Source of the DNA: DATLMR01 sp035634255
Lineage (GTDB): Bacteria; Acidobacteriota; Blastocatellia; UBA7656
Direction of reading: 5' to 3'
NCBI GenBank assembly: GCA_035634255.1
Contig: DASQDI010000119.1
Location: 59,444-123,443, forward strand
Length of the DNA stretch: 64,000 nucleotides
The notes under the pieces were generated by a model that ran no database searches, had not been told where the DNA came from, and was given only the letters and a program-made list of their open reading frames with translations. Made by a program: the position numbers and the translations under genes. This document shows positions 17,225 through 27,837 of this stretch, piece by piece. Within the stretch, counting starts at the first letter, position 1. Each line of letters begins with the position of its first letter.

Positions 17225-18667
17225 TTATTGGAGTCTTCTTAGGGCCTCCTTGTGCTTCTTTTCTGTTGGGTCAAGCTGCACTGCATTTCGGAACTCCAGG
17301 GTTGCTTCCTTTTTCTTCCCCATACGCTCTAACATCAAACCTAGCCCGTAATGAGCTTCCGCCCTGGGCTTTGGCTTCAGTTCCAATTGCACTGCTCTCT
17401 TGAAAGCTTCCGCTGCCCCGACTACATCAAACGCTCTATCCAGCGTCCATCCGAGGGCTCTATAAGCCTCTGTATTATTCGGCTCATTTGCTATCGCTTT
17501 TCGAAACTCGTCAGCGGCTTCCGGGTATTTTTCTTGTGCGAATAAATGCCAAGCCAGGTTGATTCGGTACTCAACGTTCTTCGGGGCATACATTGATGCG
17601 TCCCGAAAAGCTTGCTCTGCTTCCGCTGTTTTTCCGGCCTGCTTGAAAGTCCATGCCTGTGAATAATAAGAAGAAGCTTTGCCTATGTCCTCCTTCAGCA
17701 AATCGTCTTCCTTGGTTGTTTCCGCTCTTACAGCGGGCTTAACCGACTCGGGCGCCACAAACACTAAATCTCCCTTGTCCAGCTTAGGATCTCTGATCTT
17801 ACCGTAAACCGGTGTTTGTGCCCGGTTTGAGTAGTTCGTGACCTTCTCGACCAGAAACTCTCCCAACTCAACACCCGTGACGTATCCATCTCTATTTCTG
17901 TCCGCTGCCCCTTGGAGAGCTTCAATAAATTGTTCTCTAAAAATGCTTCTGTCTGGCACCTCCTGGTCTTTAGTCCCGGCTGTTATGAAGAACCGTACCG
18001 GATATAGCACCTTTTCGGTTATAACAGGCGGAACGGGTAGAGGGCGCATTGTTTCAAACAGTGTGCCCGAAAAACAACTGTCGAAAATAAACAGGGCATG
18101 TTTCGATCCGATTTGGTTTGCATATTCTTGCATCTCACCCATGCCTATTGCCTTTTGCCTGAAGGCACCATTTTTACTCGGCGGGGGGATATCTGCTGGC
18201 AGAAAATAACCTAACGTGCGTTCGTCATCAGTGCTCAACGTGTATCCGTGTCCCGCAAAATAAAAAAGTAAACGAGCCTGCGGCACCTGCCCATAAGTGC
18301 TGATGAACTCTCGCATAGTATCGTCGAACTCTTTGCGAGTAGGATTGCTCAGCACTTTCACGGAGAACCCGTGCCTTTCTAATTCCAATTTAACCTTATC
18401 TACATCCTGTGCTACGCCGGGCAAGTTTCTTAGCTCTTTATTCGGACCGATCTCTCCGTACTCGTAACGGCTTACTCCTACTATCAGGGCATGGCTCTCA
18501 CTGTACAGGTCTATTTCATTCCCGCCATTCATCCTTACCTTAACAATTTTCACTCCTCGGTTATCTTTTTGAGCTTCGACGTTTGTGCCGCTCAATAGAT
18601 AGCCTGAGATTAAGAGAGTTAGTGAAGCGGCGATTAGGCAACGCGCTCTAGAGGTCATCGACAGCAT
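17225..18667 (-). CDS. Secreted caspase-family (C14) peptidase with C-terminal TPR repeats
   Basis: This 480-residue protein has a signal peptide (about residues 1-32), a caspase-like domain with the catalytic pair His140 (FYFAGHGY) and Cys198 (FIFDSCFSG), and about four tetratricopeptide repeats from residue 330 to the end. An EF-hand-like loop (DRNRDGYVTGVEL) lies at the end of the caspase domain. The peptidase should cut after Arg, Lys or Asp, the TPR part should bind a partner, and the signal peptide puts it outside the cytoplasm. The G+C content is visibly lower than that of the neighbours, which suggests transfer. It is a single-gene unit. Confidence 0.88.
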   Translation of the reverse strand: MLSMTSRARCLIAASLTLLISGYLLSGTNVEAQKDNRGVKIVKVRMNGGNEIDLYSESHALIVGVSRYEYGEIGPNKELRNLPGVAQDVDKVKLELERHGFSVKVLSNPTRKEFDDTMREFISTYGQVPQARLLFYFAGHGYTLSTDDERTLGYFLPADIPPPSKNGAFRQKAIGMGEMQEYANQIGSKHALFIFDSCFSGTLFETMRPLPVPPVITEKVLYPVRFFITAGTKDQEVPDRSIFREQFIEALQGAADRNRDGYVTGVELGEFLVEKVTNYSNRAQTPVYGKIRDPKLDKGDLVFVAPESVKPAVRAETTKEDDLLKEDIGKASSYYSQAWTFKQAGKTAEAEQAFRDASMYAPKNVEYRINLAWHLFAQEKYPEAADEFRKAIANEPNNTEAYRALGWTLDRAFDVVGAAEAFKRAVQLELKPKPRAEAHYGLGLMLERMGKKKEATLEFRNAVQLDPTEKKHKEALRRLQ

Positions 18668-18990
18668 ACTTCTAACCTCCTAGAAGTGATACATAGCTAT
18701 TGAGAGTAATGTTGGCTGGCTCATTACCAGGAGAAATACTCAGGGCTTATCAGGCGTCCACCAAGCCGAGCCTTGTGGGGATCATTATATACGCAACGGT
18801 CTGTTAGAGGTAATAAAAAAGGATCGTGATCCAAAAGTGAAGCTCGCGGAAACCCGCAATAAGTCAATATGTTTAATCAGCGCCGAATCGTGCATAGAAG
18901 CCAGCGATTGTTTGGTTTCCATCGGCCGAAGTTGTTTTGACAGGTGGCTTCAATCACTCAGCATCATTATCATTTCTGAATCCCGATCCC
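18668..18990. other. Intergenic region between the helicase gene and the caspase gene
   Basis: No supported gene is present in these 323 bases. The stretch holds the promoter region of the caspase gene and the 3' end of the dinG-type transcript. No hairpin with a T-run was found after the helicase gene. A plus-strand frame of 72 codons starting at 18837 runs into the antisense of the helicase gene and was not accepted. Confidence 0.4.
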
Positions 18991-20991
18991 TCATTCGAAG
19001 ATCGCCGCGGCCTCCTCGATCTGCGTGGTCACGTGGCAGGGGGGGAGGCTCCTGAGGAAGAGCCGCCCGTAGGATTTGGTCTTCACTCGCGGGTCGAGGA
19101 TCGAGAGGACCCCCCGGTCGCTCGCGGAGCGGATGAGGCGTCCGAGCCCCTGCTTCAGGGTGATGATCGCCTCCGGGACCGAGTATTCGTAGAACGAGTT
19201 GCCGCCCTGGTCGTCGATGTATTTCTGCCGCGCGGCCACGACCGGGTCGGAGGGGACGGCGAACGGGAGCTTGGAGATGATGACGCACGAAAGCGCCTCG
19301 CCCTGCACGTCCACGCCCTGCCAGAACGAAGACGTGGCGAACAGGACGGCCCCATCCGTCTTTCGGAACCGGTCGAGCAGCCCGAGCTTCGAGCCCTGGC
19401 CCTGGACGAGGACGGGGAAGTCCACCCGGCCCCGAACGCGCTCGTACGTCTCGCGCATCGACGCGGCGCTCGTGAACAACACGAAGGCGCGGCCGCTCGT
19501 CGCTTCCAGTATCCGCACGATCTCCTCGACCGAGGCGTCGAGGAACTCGCGGCTGCGCGGGTCGGGCATGCGCGCGGGCAGGTAGAGCACGGCCTGACTC
19601 TCGTAGTCGAAATGCGACTCCACGATCAGCTCCCTCGCGTCGCCGATGCCGAGCCTCGTCTTCATGAAATCGAAGCCGCCGTTCGCGGTCATGGTCGCCG
19701 ACGTGAGCACCGCACTCTGCACGCTCGAGAAGAGCCGCTCGTTGAGTATGGCCGAAACGTCGATGGGCGTGGCGTGGATGTACACCCCCCGCCCCCGCTT
19801 CTCGCACCAGTAGACGAAGCTGGGGTCGTCGCCCGTCACGATGAATTCGAGCTCGAACTTCAGGCTTTCGGCGCGGCGCAAAATGTTGTCCAGTTCGGGC
19901 GGAGGGTCTTTCGCCATCCCGAGGGTCGCGATGAGCCGGTCGATTGCATTCGCCAGATTGATGTAGGCCTCGCCCGCCGCCGTGGGCTCGTAGCCCCCCT
20001 CGTCGCCCGTCCGGACGAAAGTCGAGGTGTCTATCGTGTACCTCGCGTCCGCCTGATTGCTCTGCGGAGACCTCTGGAACCGGCCTGTCTGGAAGCCCGC
20101 GCGGCCGCCCTCCGCGTCGTGCCCGTCGCCGCGGAAAGAGAGCCAGAAGGCGTCCGAGCGTTGGGAGAGGCGGGCGAGGGCCTTGGTCAGCTCGCCCGCC
20201 TGATCCGGCTCCTTGATGGCGAGCTTCTGCGCGTCCTGGATGAGGTTGAGGACGCGGAAATTCGAGGCGGTCGACCCGAAATAAGAAGCGGCGACGTTTT
20301 CGATCTCGTGGGCCTCGTCGAAGATGATGGTCGAGTAATCCGGCAGCACGGCCCCGTACTCCCCGCCCCTGAGCGCGAGGTCGGCGAAGAAGAGGTGGTG
20401 GTTGACGATGACCACGTCGGCTTCCGCGGCCTCCTGCCGCATGCGCGTGATGAAGCACGAGTCGAACTCGGGGCACTTCTGCCCGAGGCACGTCTCCGCG
20501 CGCGCGTCTATGTGCGGCCAGAAGGAGAGGTCTTCCGGGAGGTCGAGCAGCTCCGCGCGGTCGCCCGTCTCCGTCGTCGCGGCCCAGCGGCGGATGTCGT
20601 CGAAGTAATCGACGTCGTCGAGGCCGTGGAGCACGGGCATCTCGTCGGCCATCTTCAGGCGGTGAAGGCAGACGTAGTTGGCCCTGCCCTTCATACAGGT
20701 CGCGCGGAATTTGCGCGGGATGATCTTCTGAAGGAAGGGGATGTCTTTTTTATAGAGCTGTTCCTGAAGGTTTTTGGTCGCGGTCGAGACGATGACGCGG
20801 CGGCCCGCGGCGAGCGCCGGGATCAGGTAGGCGAGCGTCTTCCCCGTGCCGGTCCCGGCTTCGATCAGGGTGACGCCCCCGTCGGTCAGGGCGTCGTTGA
20901 CGGCTTCGGCCATCTCGACCTGTCCGGGCCTGTACTCGTAGTTCGAATGGTGCCGGGCGATGAGCCCGGCGGGTCCGAAAACTTCTTGCAT
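18991..20991 (-). CDS. DinG-type ATP-dependent DNA helicase (XPD-like, Fe-S)
   Basis: This 666-residue superfamily 2 helicase of the DinG/XPD group should unwind DNA 5'-3' and act on R-loops and damaged DNA. Walker A is EAGTGTGKTLAY, the DEAH box is IIFDEAHEIENVA, and motif VI is in LGRLIRSASDRGVLSILD. Cysteines in NYVCLHR, ETCLGQKCPEF and DSCFITR match the four ligands of the iron-sulfur cluster. The start is ATG at 20991, five bases after the glyA stop; the much longer open frame only exists because it overlaps glyA. The gene is probably co-transcribed with glyA. Confidence 0.92.
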   Translation of the reverse strand: MQEVFGPAGLIARHHSNYEYRPGQVEMAEAVNDALTDGGVTLIEAGTGTGKTLAYLIPALAAGRRVIVSTATKNLQEQLYKKDIPFLQKIIPRKFRATCMKGRANYVCLHRLKMADEMPVLHGLDDVDYFDDIRRWAATTETGDRAELLDLPEDLSFWPHIDARAETCLGQKCPEFDSCFITRMRQEAAEADVVIVNHHLFFADLALRGGEYGAVLPDYSTIIFDEAHEIENVAASYFGSTASNFRVLNLIQDAQKLAIKEPDQAGELTKALARLSQRSDAFWLSFRGDGHDAEGGRAGFQTGRFQRSPQSNQADARYTIDTSTFVRTGDEGGYEPTAAGEAYINLANAIDRLIATLGMAKDPPPELDNILRRAESLKFELEFIVTGDDPSFVYWCEKRGRGVYIHATPIDVSAILNERLFSSVQSAVLTSATMTANGGFDFMKTRLGIGDARELIVESHFDYESQAVLYLPARMPDPRSREFLDASVEEIVRILEATSGRAFVLFTSAASMRETYERVRGRVDFPVLVQGQGSKLGLLDRFRKTDGAVLFATSSFWQGVDVQGEALSCVIISKLPFAVPSDPVVAARQKYIDDQGGNSFYEYSVPEAIITLKQGLGRLIRSASDRGVLSILDPRVKTKSYGRLFLRSLPPCHVTTQIEEAAAIFE

Positions 20992-20996
20992 GCTCT

Positions 20997-22283
<1,287 letters not shown>

Positions 22284-22376
22284 CTCTTTAATCCTCTCGC
22301 TTGAAATTCGCCCGCGGGGCCCGATTTTCGATATTACATCACGCGGGCGCGGGGGTCGAGTTAGCAGGTTTCTAAT

Positions 22377-23213
22377 TCACTGGGCGGGCTGATAAAAGCC
22401 CTGCAAGTTGTCCCTAGAGATGGTCACCTGCGCTCTGAACTTGGAAGTCTCCGGGGGGAAGGCGGCCGCGCGGTTGTTGATCGACAGCCTGAGCGGCAGG
22501 CGGTTGCCGATGGCGAGCCTCACCTGATTCTGCGCGGGCGGGATGTCGTGCGCCTCGCCCTTCCTGAGCAGGATGTTGACCCCCTGCTTTGCGTCATCGA
22601 CCCAGTACCGGATCGAGCTGTCCCCGTCCACCGCTTCGAGCTTCACCCTGATCGGCTCGCCCATCGCGGCCGGCGGCGGGTGCTCGGCGTCTTCCTGAGC
22701 GGGGGGCGGGGAGGGCTGCGGGGCGGGCGGCGCCTCGGCCTGAGGCGACGGGGTGGCCTGTGCCGCGGGAGGGTTGGAGGCCGTCTGCGTCTCGCTCCCC
22801 TGGCCGAGGTTCTTGACCAGGGCCACGACGATTATCCCGACGAAGAAGATTATACCGCCCGCGATAATCAACGTGGGCCAGTTCGCCCGAGTCGGCGCGC
22901 CGTGGAAGACAATCGGCTCCGACCGCCGCGTGCGCACCTCGTCCACGGGCTGCCCCTGCTGCCCCTGCTCCGCGCCCGCCGGCGCAACCTGCTGGTTGTA
23001 CAAAGAGACGGCTTCGTCTTCGTTCATGCCGACCTGTTTGGCGTACGCGCGGATGAAAGACCGGGTGAATATTCCCCCTGGCAGGATAGAATAATTATCA
23101 CTCTCGATAGCTTTCAGGAATCGCGTACCGATTCTGGTCGACTCTGAAATGTCGCTTAGGCTGATGCCGCGCTCTTCCCGCCTGCGCTTCAGTTCTTCGC
23201 CCAGTGTAGGCAT
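22377..23213 (-). CDS. RodZ-like membrane protein (HTH, TM, DUF4115)
   Basis: This 278-residue protein has an N-terminal RodZ-type helix-turn-helix (residues 1-75, LGEELKRRREERGISLSDIS and LKAIESDNYSILPGG), one membrane helix at 112-134 (WPTLIIAGGIIFFVGIIVVA), a Pro/Ala/Gln linker at 140-190, and a C-terminal DUF4115 beta domain. RodZ links MreB filaments to the cell wall machinery; its HTH binds MreB and not DNA. The gene is monocistronic or leads glyA. The long Pro-rich linker should span part of the periplasm. Confidence 0.85.
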   Translation of the reverse strand: MPTLGEELKRRREERGISLSDISESTRIGTRFLKAIESDNYSILPGGIFTRSFIRAYAKQVGMNEDEAVSLYNQQVAPAGAEQGQQGQPVDEVRTRRSEPIVFHGAPTRANWPTLIIAGGIIFFVGIIVVALVKNLGQGSETQTASNPPAAQATPSPQAEAPPAPQPSPPPAQEDAEHPPPAAMGEPIRVKLEAVDGDSSIRYWVDDAKQGVNILLRKGEAHDIPPAQNQVRLAIGNRLPLRLSINNRAAAFPPETSKFRAQVTISRDNLQGFYQPAQ

Positions 23214-23336
23214 ATGAGCTGAGCGACCTCTCTTTCTCCTGCGATCTTAATTATCGGGGGGATCAAATCGAACCTCATCATAAATTTAACGCTCGGAGGT
23301 GTCAAGCAATTGCGCCCGCCGGCAGGCGCGCGCGTC

Positions 23337-23369
23337 CCAATTATTGGCCCGGAAATCCGTGATAATTGG
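23337..23369. promoter_or_regulatory. Inverted repeat in the divergent promoter region
   Basis: CCAATTAT at 23337-23344 is repeated inverted as ATAATTGG at 23362-23369, with 17 bases between. It lies between the divergent RodZ-like gene and the LLM oxidoreductase gene, about 100 bases from the latter's start. It could be an operator for a dimeric regulator, but no regulator is known. Confidence 0.3.
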
Positions 23370-23465
23370 CCTTTATCGGTGTTAAAGTTGGAGCCCTGAT
23401 TGCATGTTCAACGGGGATGATGGAAGTGGGACGCGAGGCAACCTGAAAAGAGAGAGGAAGACAAA

Positions 23466-24425
23466 ATGATTGAGATTGGCTACGCGCTTTCCAGCGAAGA
23501 GCACGCGCCAAATGATCTGGTCCGCTACGCGCGGATGGCGGAGGAGACGGGCTTCACCTTCGCGCTCATCTCCGACCACTACCACCCGTGGGTGGACCGG
23601 CAGGGGCACAGCCCATTTGTGTGGAGCGTGATCGGGGCGATCTCGCACGCGACGGAAAAGCTGCGCCTGGGCACGGGGGTGACGTGCCCCACGATCAGGA
23701 TTCATCCCGCGATAATCGCGCAGGCGGCGGCGACCGCGGCTTCGATGATGCCGGGGCGGTTCTTTCTCGGGCTGGGGACGGGGGAGAACCTCAACGAGCA
23801 CATACTGGGGGAGAGGTGGCCCGCTCACGACATTCGCCTGGAGATGCTTGAGGAAGCGGTCGAGGTAATCCGCCTGCTCTGGGAGGGCGGCACCAAGAGT
23901 CACTTCGGCAATTACTACGAAGTCGAGAAGGCGCGCATCTACACGTTGCCCGAAAAGCTGCCGCCGATTTACATCGCGGGCGACGGGCGGAAGTCGGCGG
24001 AGCTCGCGGCGCTGGTCGGGGACGGCCGCATAAGCGTCTCCCCGGAGGAGAAACTGACCCGCACCTTCCGGGACCTGGGCGGGGAAGGGAAGCCGATGAT
24101 CGGCCAGTTCACCGCCTGCTGGGCGGCCGACGAGGCCGAGGCGCGACGCACGGCTCACGAGTGGTGGCCGAATGCCGGGCTCAAAGGCCAGCTGTTCACG
24201 GAACTGAGAACGCCGTCTCTGTTCGAGCAGGCGTGCGAGCTGGTGACGGAGGATCAGGTGGCTGAAGATGTAATCTGCGGCCCTGATCCCAAACGCCATC
24301 TCGAAAAGATTCAGGAATACCTCGACGGCGGGTTCGATCAGGTCTACGTACATCAGGTCGGGCCGGACCAGGAAGGCTTCATGGATTTCTACAAGCGCGA
24401 AATCCTGCCGGAATTCAAAGGGTAA
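23466..24425 (+). CDS. LLM-class F420-dependent oxidoreductase (G6PDH/TIGR03557-like)
   Basis: This 319-residue TIM-barrel protein belongs to the luciferase-like monooxygenase family. The order of motifs (MIEIGYALSSEEHAP, ALISDHYHPWVD, LRLGTGVTCPTIRIHPA, GRFFLGLGTGENLNEHI) matches the group of F420-dependent enzymes related to glucose-6-phosphate dehydrogenase, which transfer hydride between a substrate alcohol or aldehyde and coenzyme F420. A strong Shine-Dalgarno (GAGGAAG) precedes the ATG. The substrate is unknown. A palindromic repeat follows the TAA at once, so this is a single-gene unit. Confidence 0.85.
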   Translation: MIEIGYALSSEEHAPNDLVRYARMAEETGFTFALISDHYHPWVDRQGHSPFVWSVIGAISHATEKLRLGTGVTCPTIRIHPAIIAQAAATAASMMPGRFFLGLGTGENLNEHILGERWPAHDIRLEMLEEAVEVIRLLWEGGTKSHFGNYYEVEKARIYTLPEKLPPIYIAGDGRKSAELAALVGDGRISVSPEEKLTRTFRDLGGEGKPMIGQFTACWAADEAEARRTAHEWWPNAGLKGQLFTELRTPSLFEQACELVTEDQVAEDVICGPDPKRHLEKIQEYLDGGFDQVYVHQVGPDQEGFMDFYKREILPEFKG

Positions 24426-24516
24426 GCGTCAGGGGCCGGGGGCCGGGATTCAGGGGAGGGATTCTATAAAGAGAGTCTCTTATCATCCCCGGCCCCCGAC
24501 CACCGGCCCCCGCTAA
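24426..24516 (+). repeat. Palindromic intergenic repeat, copy B
   Basis: This copy starts directly after the TAA stop with GCGTCAGGGG. It has the core GGGATTCTATAAAGAGAG followed by TCTCTTATCATCCC and closes with complementary GGCCCCCG arms. The core is identical to that of copy E over about 29 bases. Confidence 0.85.
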
Positions 24517-24592
24517 ATTTTCCGACCAAATCATTCAGGCCACCGTCTTATCTTTCGAAACATCGAACAGTAACCGATTAAGTGAGGAGATC

Positions 24593-26560
24593 ATGAGAGA
24601 CAATTACCGAAAATCGTCGAGAGCGCTTGCGTCGGTGGTCGCCCTGGCGCTTGCGGCCTCGCTCGCGCCGGGTGGGACGACGCCGGTCGCGGGGGCCGAC
24701 AGGTCGAAGGCTTCGTCCAGCAGGCTGACGGAAGACCAGAAGATTCTCCACGCGCTCAACCGGCTCGGCTTCGGCCCGCGGCCCGGCGATGTCGAGCGCG
24801 TAAAGCGGATGGGGCTTGATAAATATATTGAGCAGCAGTTGAACCCCGGCAGGATCGACGATTCGGCTCTCGAAGCGCGCCTCGGCCCGTTTAAATCGCT
24901 CGACATGTCCATCGCCGAGATTTACGACAAGTATCCGCAGCCTCAGGAAATCGCGAGGAAGCTCGGGATGATAAGGCCGGGCGAGGTGAATCAGCCGAAG
25001 CCCACAGACCCCGTGAACGGGGCGATGGCCGGCGAGAAGGACGGCGACAGGGACTTTCAAAAGGAGAGGCGGCGGAAGGTCCTGGCTTATTACGCGGAGA
25101 ACGGCCTGAAGCCGCCCAACGCTTTGTTGCAGGAGCTTCAGGCGCAGAAGCTCATCCGCGCCGTCTACGGCGAGCGCCAGCTTCAGGAAGTCATGACCGA
25201 TTTCTGGTTCAACCACTTCAACATATTCTGGGGCAAGGGCGCGGACAGGTGGCTGACGACCTCGTTCGAGATGGAGGCCATCCGCCCGCACACGATGGGC
25301 AAGTTCAAAGACCTGTTGATGGCCACGGCCAAGAGCCCCGCCATGCTCTTTTACCTCGACAATTTTCAATCCATGTCGCCCGACGCGCGCCCGCCCGGCA
25401 GGCGCGGGAGGAATCAGGCAGGCCCGTTTCGGAGGAGGCCCGCGCAGCAACCGGCCGGGCAGATGGAGGGCGAGGAGCAGCGCCGCCAGCAGGCCGCGAA
25501 CCAGCTTCGCAACCGCATGCGCGGCATCAACGAGAACTACGCGCGGGAGATCATGGAGCTTCATACGCTCGGCGTCGATGGCGGCTACACTCAGAAAGAC
25601 GTGCAGGAAGTCGCGCGGGCCTTCACCGGCTGGACCATCCAGCAGCCCCGGCAGACCGGCCGATTCATCTTCCGCGATTGGATGCACGATGACGGCGAGA
25701 AGGTCGTGCTCGGCCAGCGCATCCCCGCCAGAGGGGGCATAAAGGACGGGGAGAAGGTGATCGAGATTCTCTCGTCTCACCCGAACACCGCGAAGTTCAT
25801 CTCGACCAAGCTCGTGCGCCGCTTCGTGAGCGACAACCCGCCGAAGTCGCTCGTCGAAAAGGTGGCGGGCACCTACACGAAGACGGACGGCGACATCTCC
25901 GAGATGCTGAAGACGATCTTCGCGTCGAAGGAGTTCTTCGCGCCCGAAGCCTACAGGGCCAAGATCAAATCGCCCTTCGAGCTCGCGGCCTCCGCCATCC
26001 GCGCGCTCGACGGAGACATGTCGGGGACCCTCCACCTGAGCCAGTTCATCTCTAAAATGGGTCAGCCTCTTTACCTGTACCAGACGCCGACGGGCTACCC
26101 CGACCGCGCGGAGCAGTGGGTAAACACGGGCTCTCTGCTTGAGCGGCTGAACTTCGGGCTCGCGCTCAGCGCGAACCGGGTGCGCGGCGCGTCGGTCGAC
26201 ATCAAACGGGCGGCCCCCGCGTCGGGCGGCCGGGGCGAAGGCGAGGTGATGGAGCAGGCAATAGCCGTTCTTCTCAACGGGGAAATATCTCAGCAGACGC
26301 GCGCGATCCTGTACAAGCAGCTGAAAGAGGGCGTGCCGGTCAAGGGCGAGCTCGGCAAGCCCGAGCAGTCCGCGGCGAGTAACGAGATGAGCGGGGGTGA
26401 TGCGATGGCCTCGGCCGATGAGATGCCCGCGAGGGCGCGGCAGGGAAGGCGCGCGAGGTGGCAGAATGATCTGCCTGCCACGCCCGCCTCTTCCGTCAGC
26501 CCTGAGGTCGCGAAGGCCTTCGGCCTGGTGCTGGGCTCGCCCGAGTTTCAAAGAAGGTAA
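24593..26560 (+). CDS. DUF1800 domain protein, secreted
   Basis: This 655-residue protein has a signal peptide (RALASVVALALAASLAPGG, cut near residue 35) and a full-length DUF1800 domain: LHALNRLGFGPRPGDVERV, DFWFNHFNIFWGKG, NENYAREIMELHTLGVDGGY and EVARAFTGWTI are its conserved blocks. An Arg/Gln/Pro-rich insertion lies at about 265-300. DUF1800 genes are almost always paired with a DUF1501 gene, as here 14 bases downstream, and the products are thought to act together outside the cytoplasm. The biochemical role is unknown. GAGGAGATC precedes the ATG. Confidence 0.92.
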   Translation: MRDNYRKSSRALASVVALALAASLAPGGTTPVAGADRSKASSSRLTEDQKILHALNRLGFGPRPGDVERVKRMGLDKYIEQQLNPGRIDDSALEARLGPFKSLDMSIAEIYDKYPQPQEIARKLGMIRPGEVNQPKPTDPVNGAMAGEKDGDRDFQKERRRKVLAYYAENGLKPPNALLQELQAQKLIRAVYGERQLQEVMTDFWFNHFNIFWGKGADRWLTTSFEMEAIRPHTMGKFKDLLMATAKSPAMLFYLDNFQSMSPDARPPGRRGRNQAGPFRRRPAQQPAGQMEGEEQRRQQAANQLRNRMRGINENYAREIMELHTLGVDGGYTQKDVQEVARAFTGWTIQQPRQTGRFIFRDWMHDDGEKVVLGQRIPARGGIKDGEKVIEILSSHPNTAKFISTKLVRRFVSDNPPKSLVEKVAGTYTKTDGDISEMLKTIFASKEFFAPEAYRAKIKSPFELAASAIRALDGDMSGTLHLSQFISKMGQPLYLYQTPTGYPDRAEQWVNTGSLLERLNFGLALSANRVRGASVDIKRAAPASGGRGEGEVMEQAIAVLLNGEISQQTRAILYKQLKEGVPVKGELGKPEQSAASNEMSGGDAMASADEMPARARQGRRARWQNDLPATPASSVSPEVAKAFGLVLGSPEFQRR

Positions 26561-26574
26561 CCGGAGATATTCAG

Positions 26575-27837
26575 ATGGCGATCACACGAAGATTCTTTCT
26601 TAAATCATCCGGGCTCGCGCTGGCGAGCTTCGCCGCCGCCCCTCCGTTCCTCCGCAGGGCCGCTCTCGCGCGGACGGCGGGAGGCGCGGGCAAGGACCGC
26701 CCCATCATAATCGCCATATTTCAGAGGGGCGCGGCCGACGGCGTGTCGATGGTCGTCCCGTTCGGGGATAAGAGCTACGCGGGCGCGCGGCCGCAAATAG
26801 CGGTGCCCGCGCCGAAGGCCGGGAACGCGGACGCGGCCATAGACCTCGACGGCTTCTACGGGCTTCATCCGGCGCTCGCCCCGTTCAGGCAGATCTATTC
26901 GTCGGGTCACCTCGCCATCGTGCACGCGGTCGGCTCCCCGGATAATACGCGCTCGCACTTCGACGCGCAGGATTACATGGAGTCGGGAACTCCGGGAAGT
27001 AAGAGCACTCCCGACGGGTGGCTCAACCGCTACGTCTACACGAAGAGGGACCCGAAGGCGACCGCGTTCCGCGCGGTGGCTCTGAGCGGGAACCTGCCGC
27101 GCTCGCTGATGGGCAGGGCGCCCGCCATCGCGATGACCAGCATATCGGATTTCGGAGTTCGCGCGGGGGCGGGCAATAATCAGGTCGCGCAGAGTTTCGA
27201 GGCCCTTTACGCGCAGCAGGCACCGGACATGCTTTACGGCACGGCAAAGGAGGCATTCGAGGCCGTGCGGATGCTCAGGAAAGCGAACCCGCGGCAGTAC
27301 TCTCCGGCCAATGGCGCGAGCTACCCCCGCACGAGTTACGGGCAGGCGTTGCTTCAGATCGCTCAGTTGATCAAGGCGGACATCGGCCTCGAAGTCGCCT
27401 TCACGGACATAGGCGGCTGGGACACTCACGCGAACCAGGGCGCGTCGAGGGGGCAGCTATCGAATCGGCTGCGAGAATTCAGCCAGGGGATCGAGGCTCT
27501 CTATCGCGACCTCGGGGACCGCATGTCGAACGTCGTAATCCTGACGATGACCGAGTTCGGCCGCACCATCCGCCAGAACGGGTCGGGCGGGACCGACCAC
27601 GGGCATGCGAGCTGTTCGTTCGCGCTCGGGGGCCCGGTCAAAGGCGGCAAGGTCTACGGCAGGTGGCCCGGCCTCGCGGCCGAGCAGTTGCACGAGGGGC
27701 GCGACCTCGCGCTCACGACGGATTTCAGAGACGTATTCGGCGAAGTCGCCGCGAAGCACCTGCGCGCGGACAACCTGAAGGCGATCTTCCCCGGCTTTAA
27801 TTCGAGCCCCGCCAATTTCCGGGGGATTATTGGGTAG
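26575..27837 (+). CDS. DUF1501 domain protein, Tat-exported
   Basis: This 420-residue protein begins with a twin-arginine signal (MAITRRFFLKSSGLALASFA), so it should be exported folded. The DUF1501 domain belongs to the alkaline-phosphatase/sulfatase-like fold; conserved blocks here include IAIFQRGAADGVSMVVPFGD, GSPDNTRSHFDAQDYME, TDIGGWDTHANQG, MTEFGRTIRQNGSGGTDHG and HASCSFALGG. His/Asp residues in these blocks could bind metal. It follows the DUF1800 gene by 14 bases and shares its operon. A palindromic repeat follows the TAG stop. Confidence 0.92.
   Translation: MAITRRFFLKSSGLALASFAAAPPFLRRAALARTAGGAGKDRPIIIAIFQRGAADGVSMVVPFGDKSYAGARPQIAVPAPKAGNADAAIDLDGFYGLHPALAPFRQIYSSGHLAIVHAVGSPDNTRSHFDAQDYMESGTPGSKSTPDGWLNRYVYTKRDPKATAFRAVALSGNLPRSLMGRAPAIAMTSISDFGVRAGAGNNQVAQSFEALYAQQAPDMLYGTAKEAFEAVRMLRKANPRQYSPANGASYPRTSYGQALLQIAQLIKADIGLEVAFTDIGGWDTHANQGASRGQLSNRLREFSQGIEALYRDLGDRMSNVVILTMTEFGRTIRQNGSGGTDHGHASCSFALGGPVKGGKVYGRWPGLAAEQLHEGRDLALTTDFRDVFGEVAAKHLRADNLKAIFPGFNSSPANFRGIIG

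Noticed and set aside
22284..22376. Glycine or folate riboswitch upstream of glyA
   Set aside because: The 93-base gap is too short and shows no recognisable riboswitch core.
24578..26551. Long minus-strand open frame (657 codons) opposite the DUF1800 gene
   Set aside because: It is the antisense shadow of a well-supported family gene. Its product is rich in Arg, Leu and Val with no domain, and it has no ribosome binding site.
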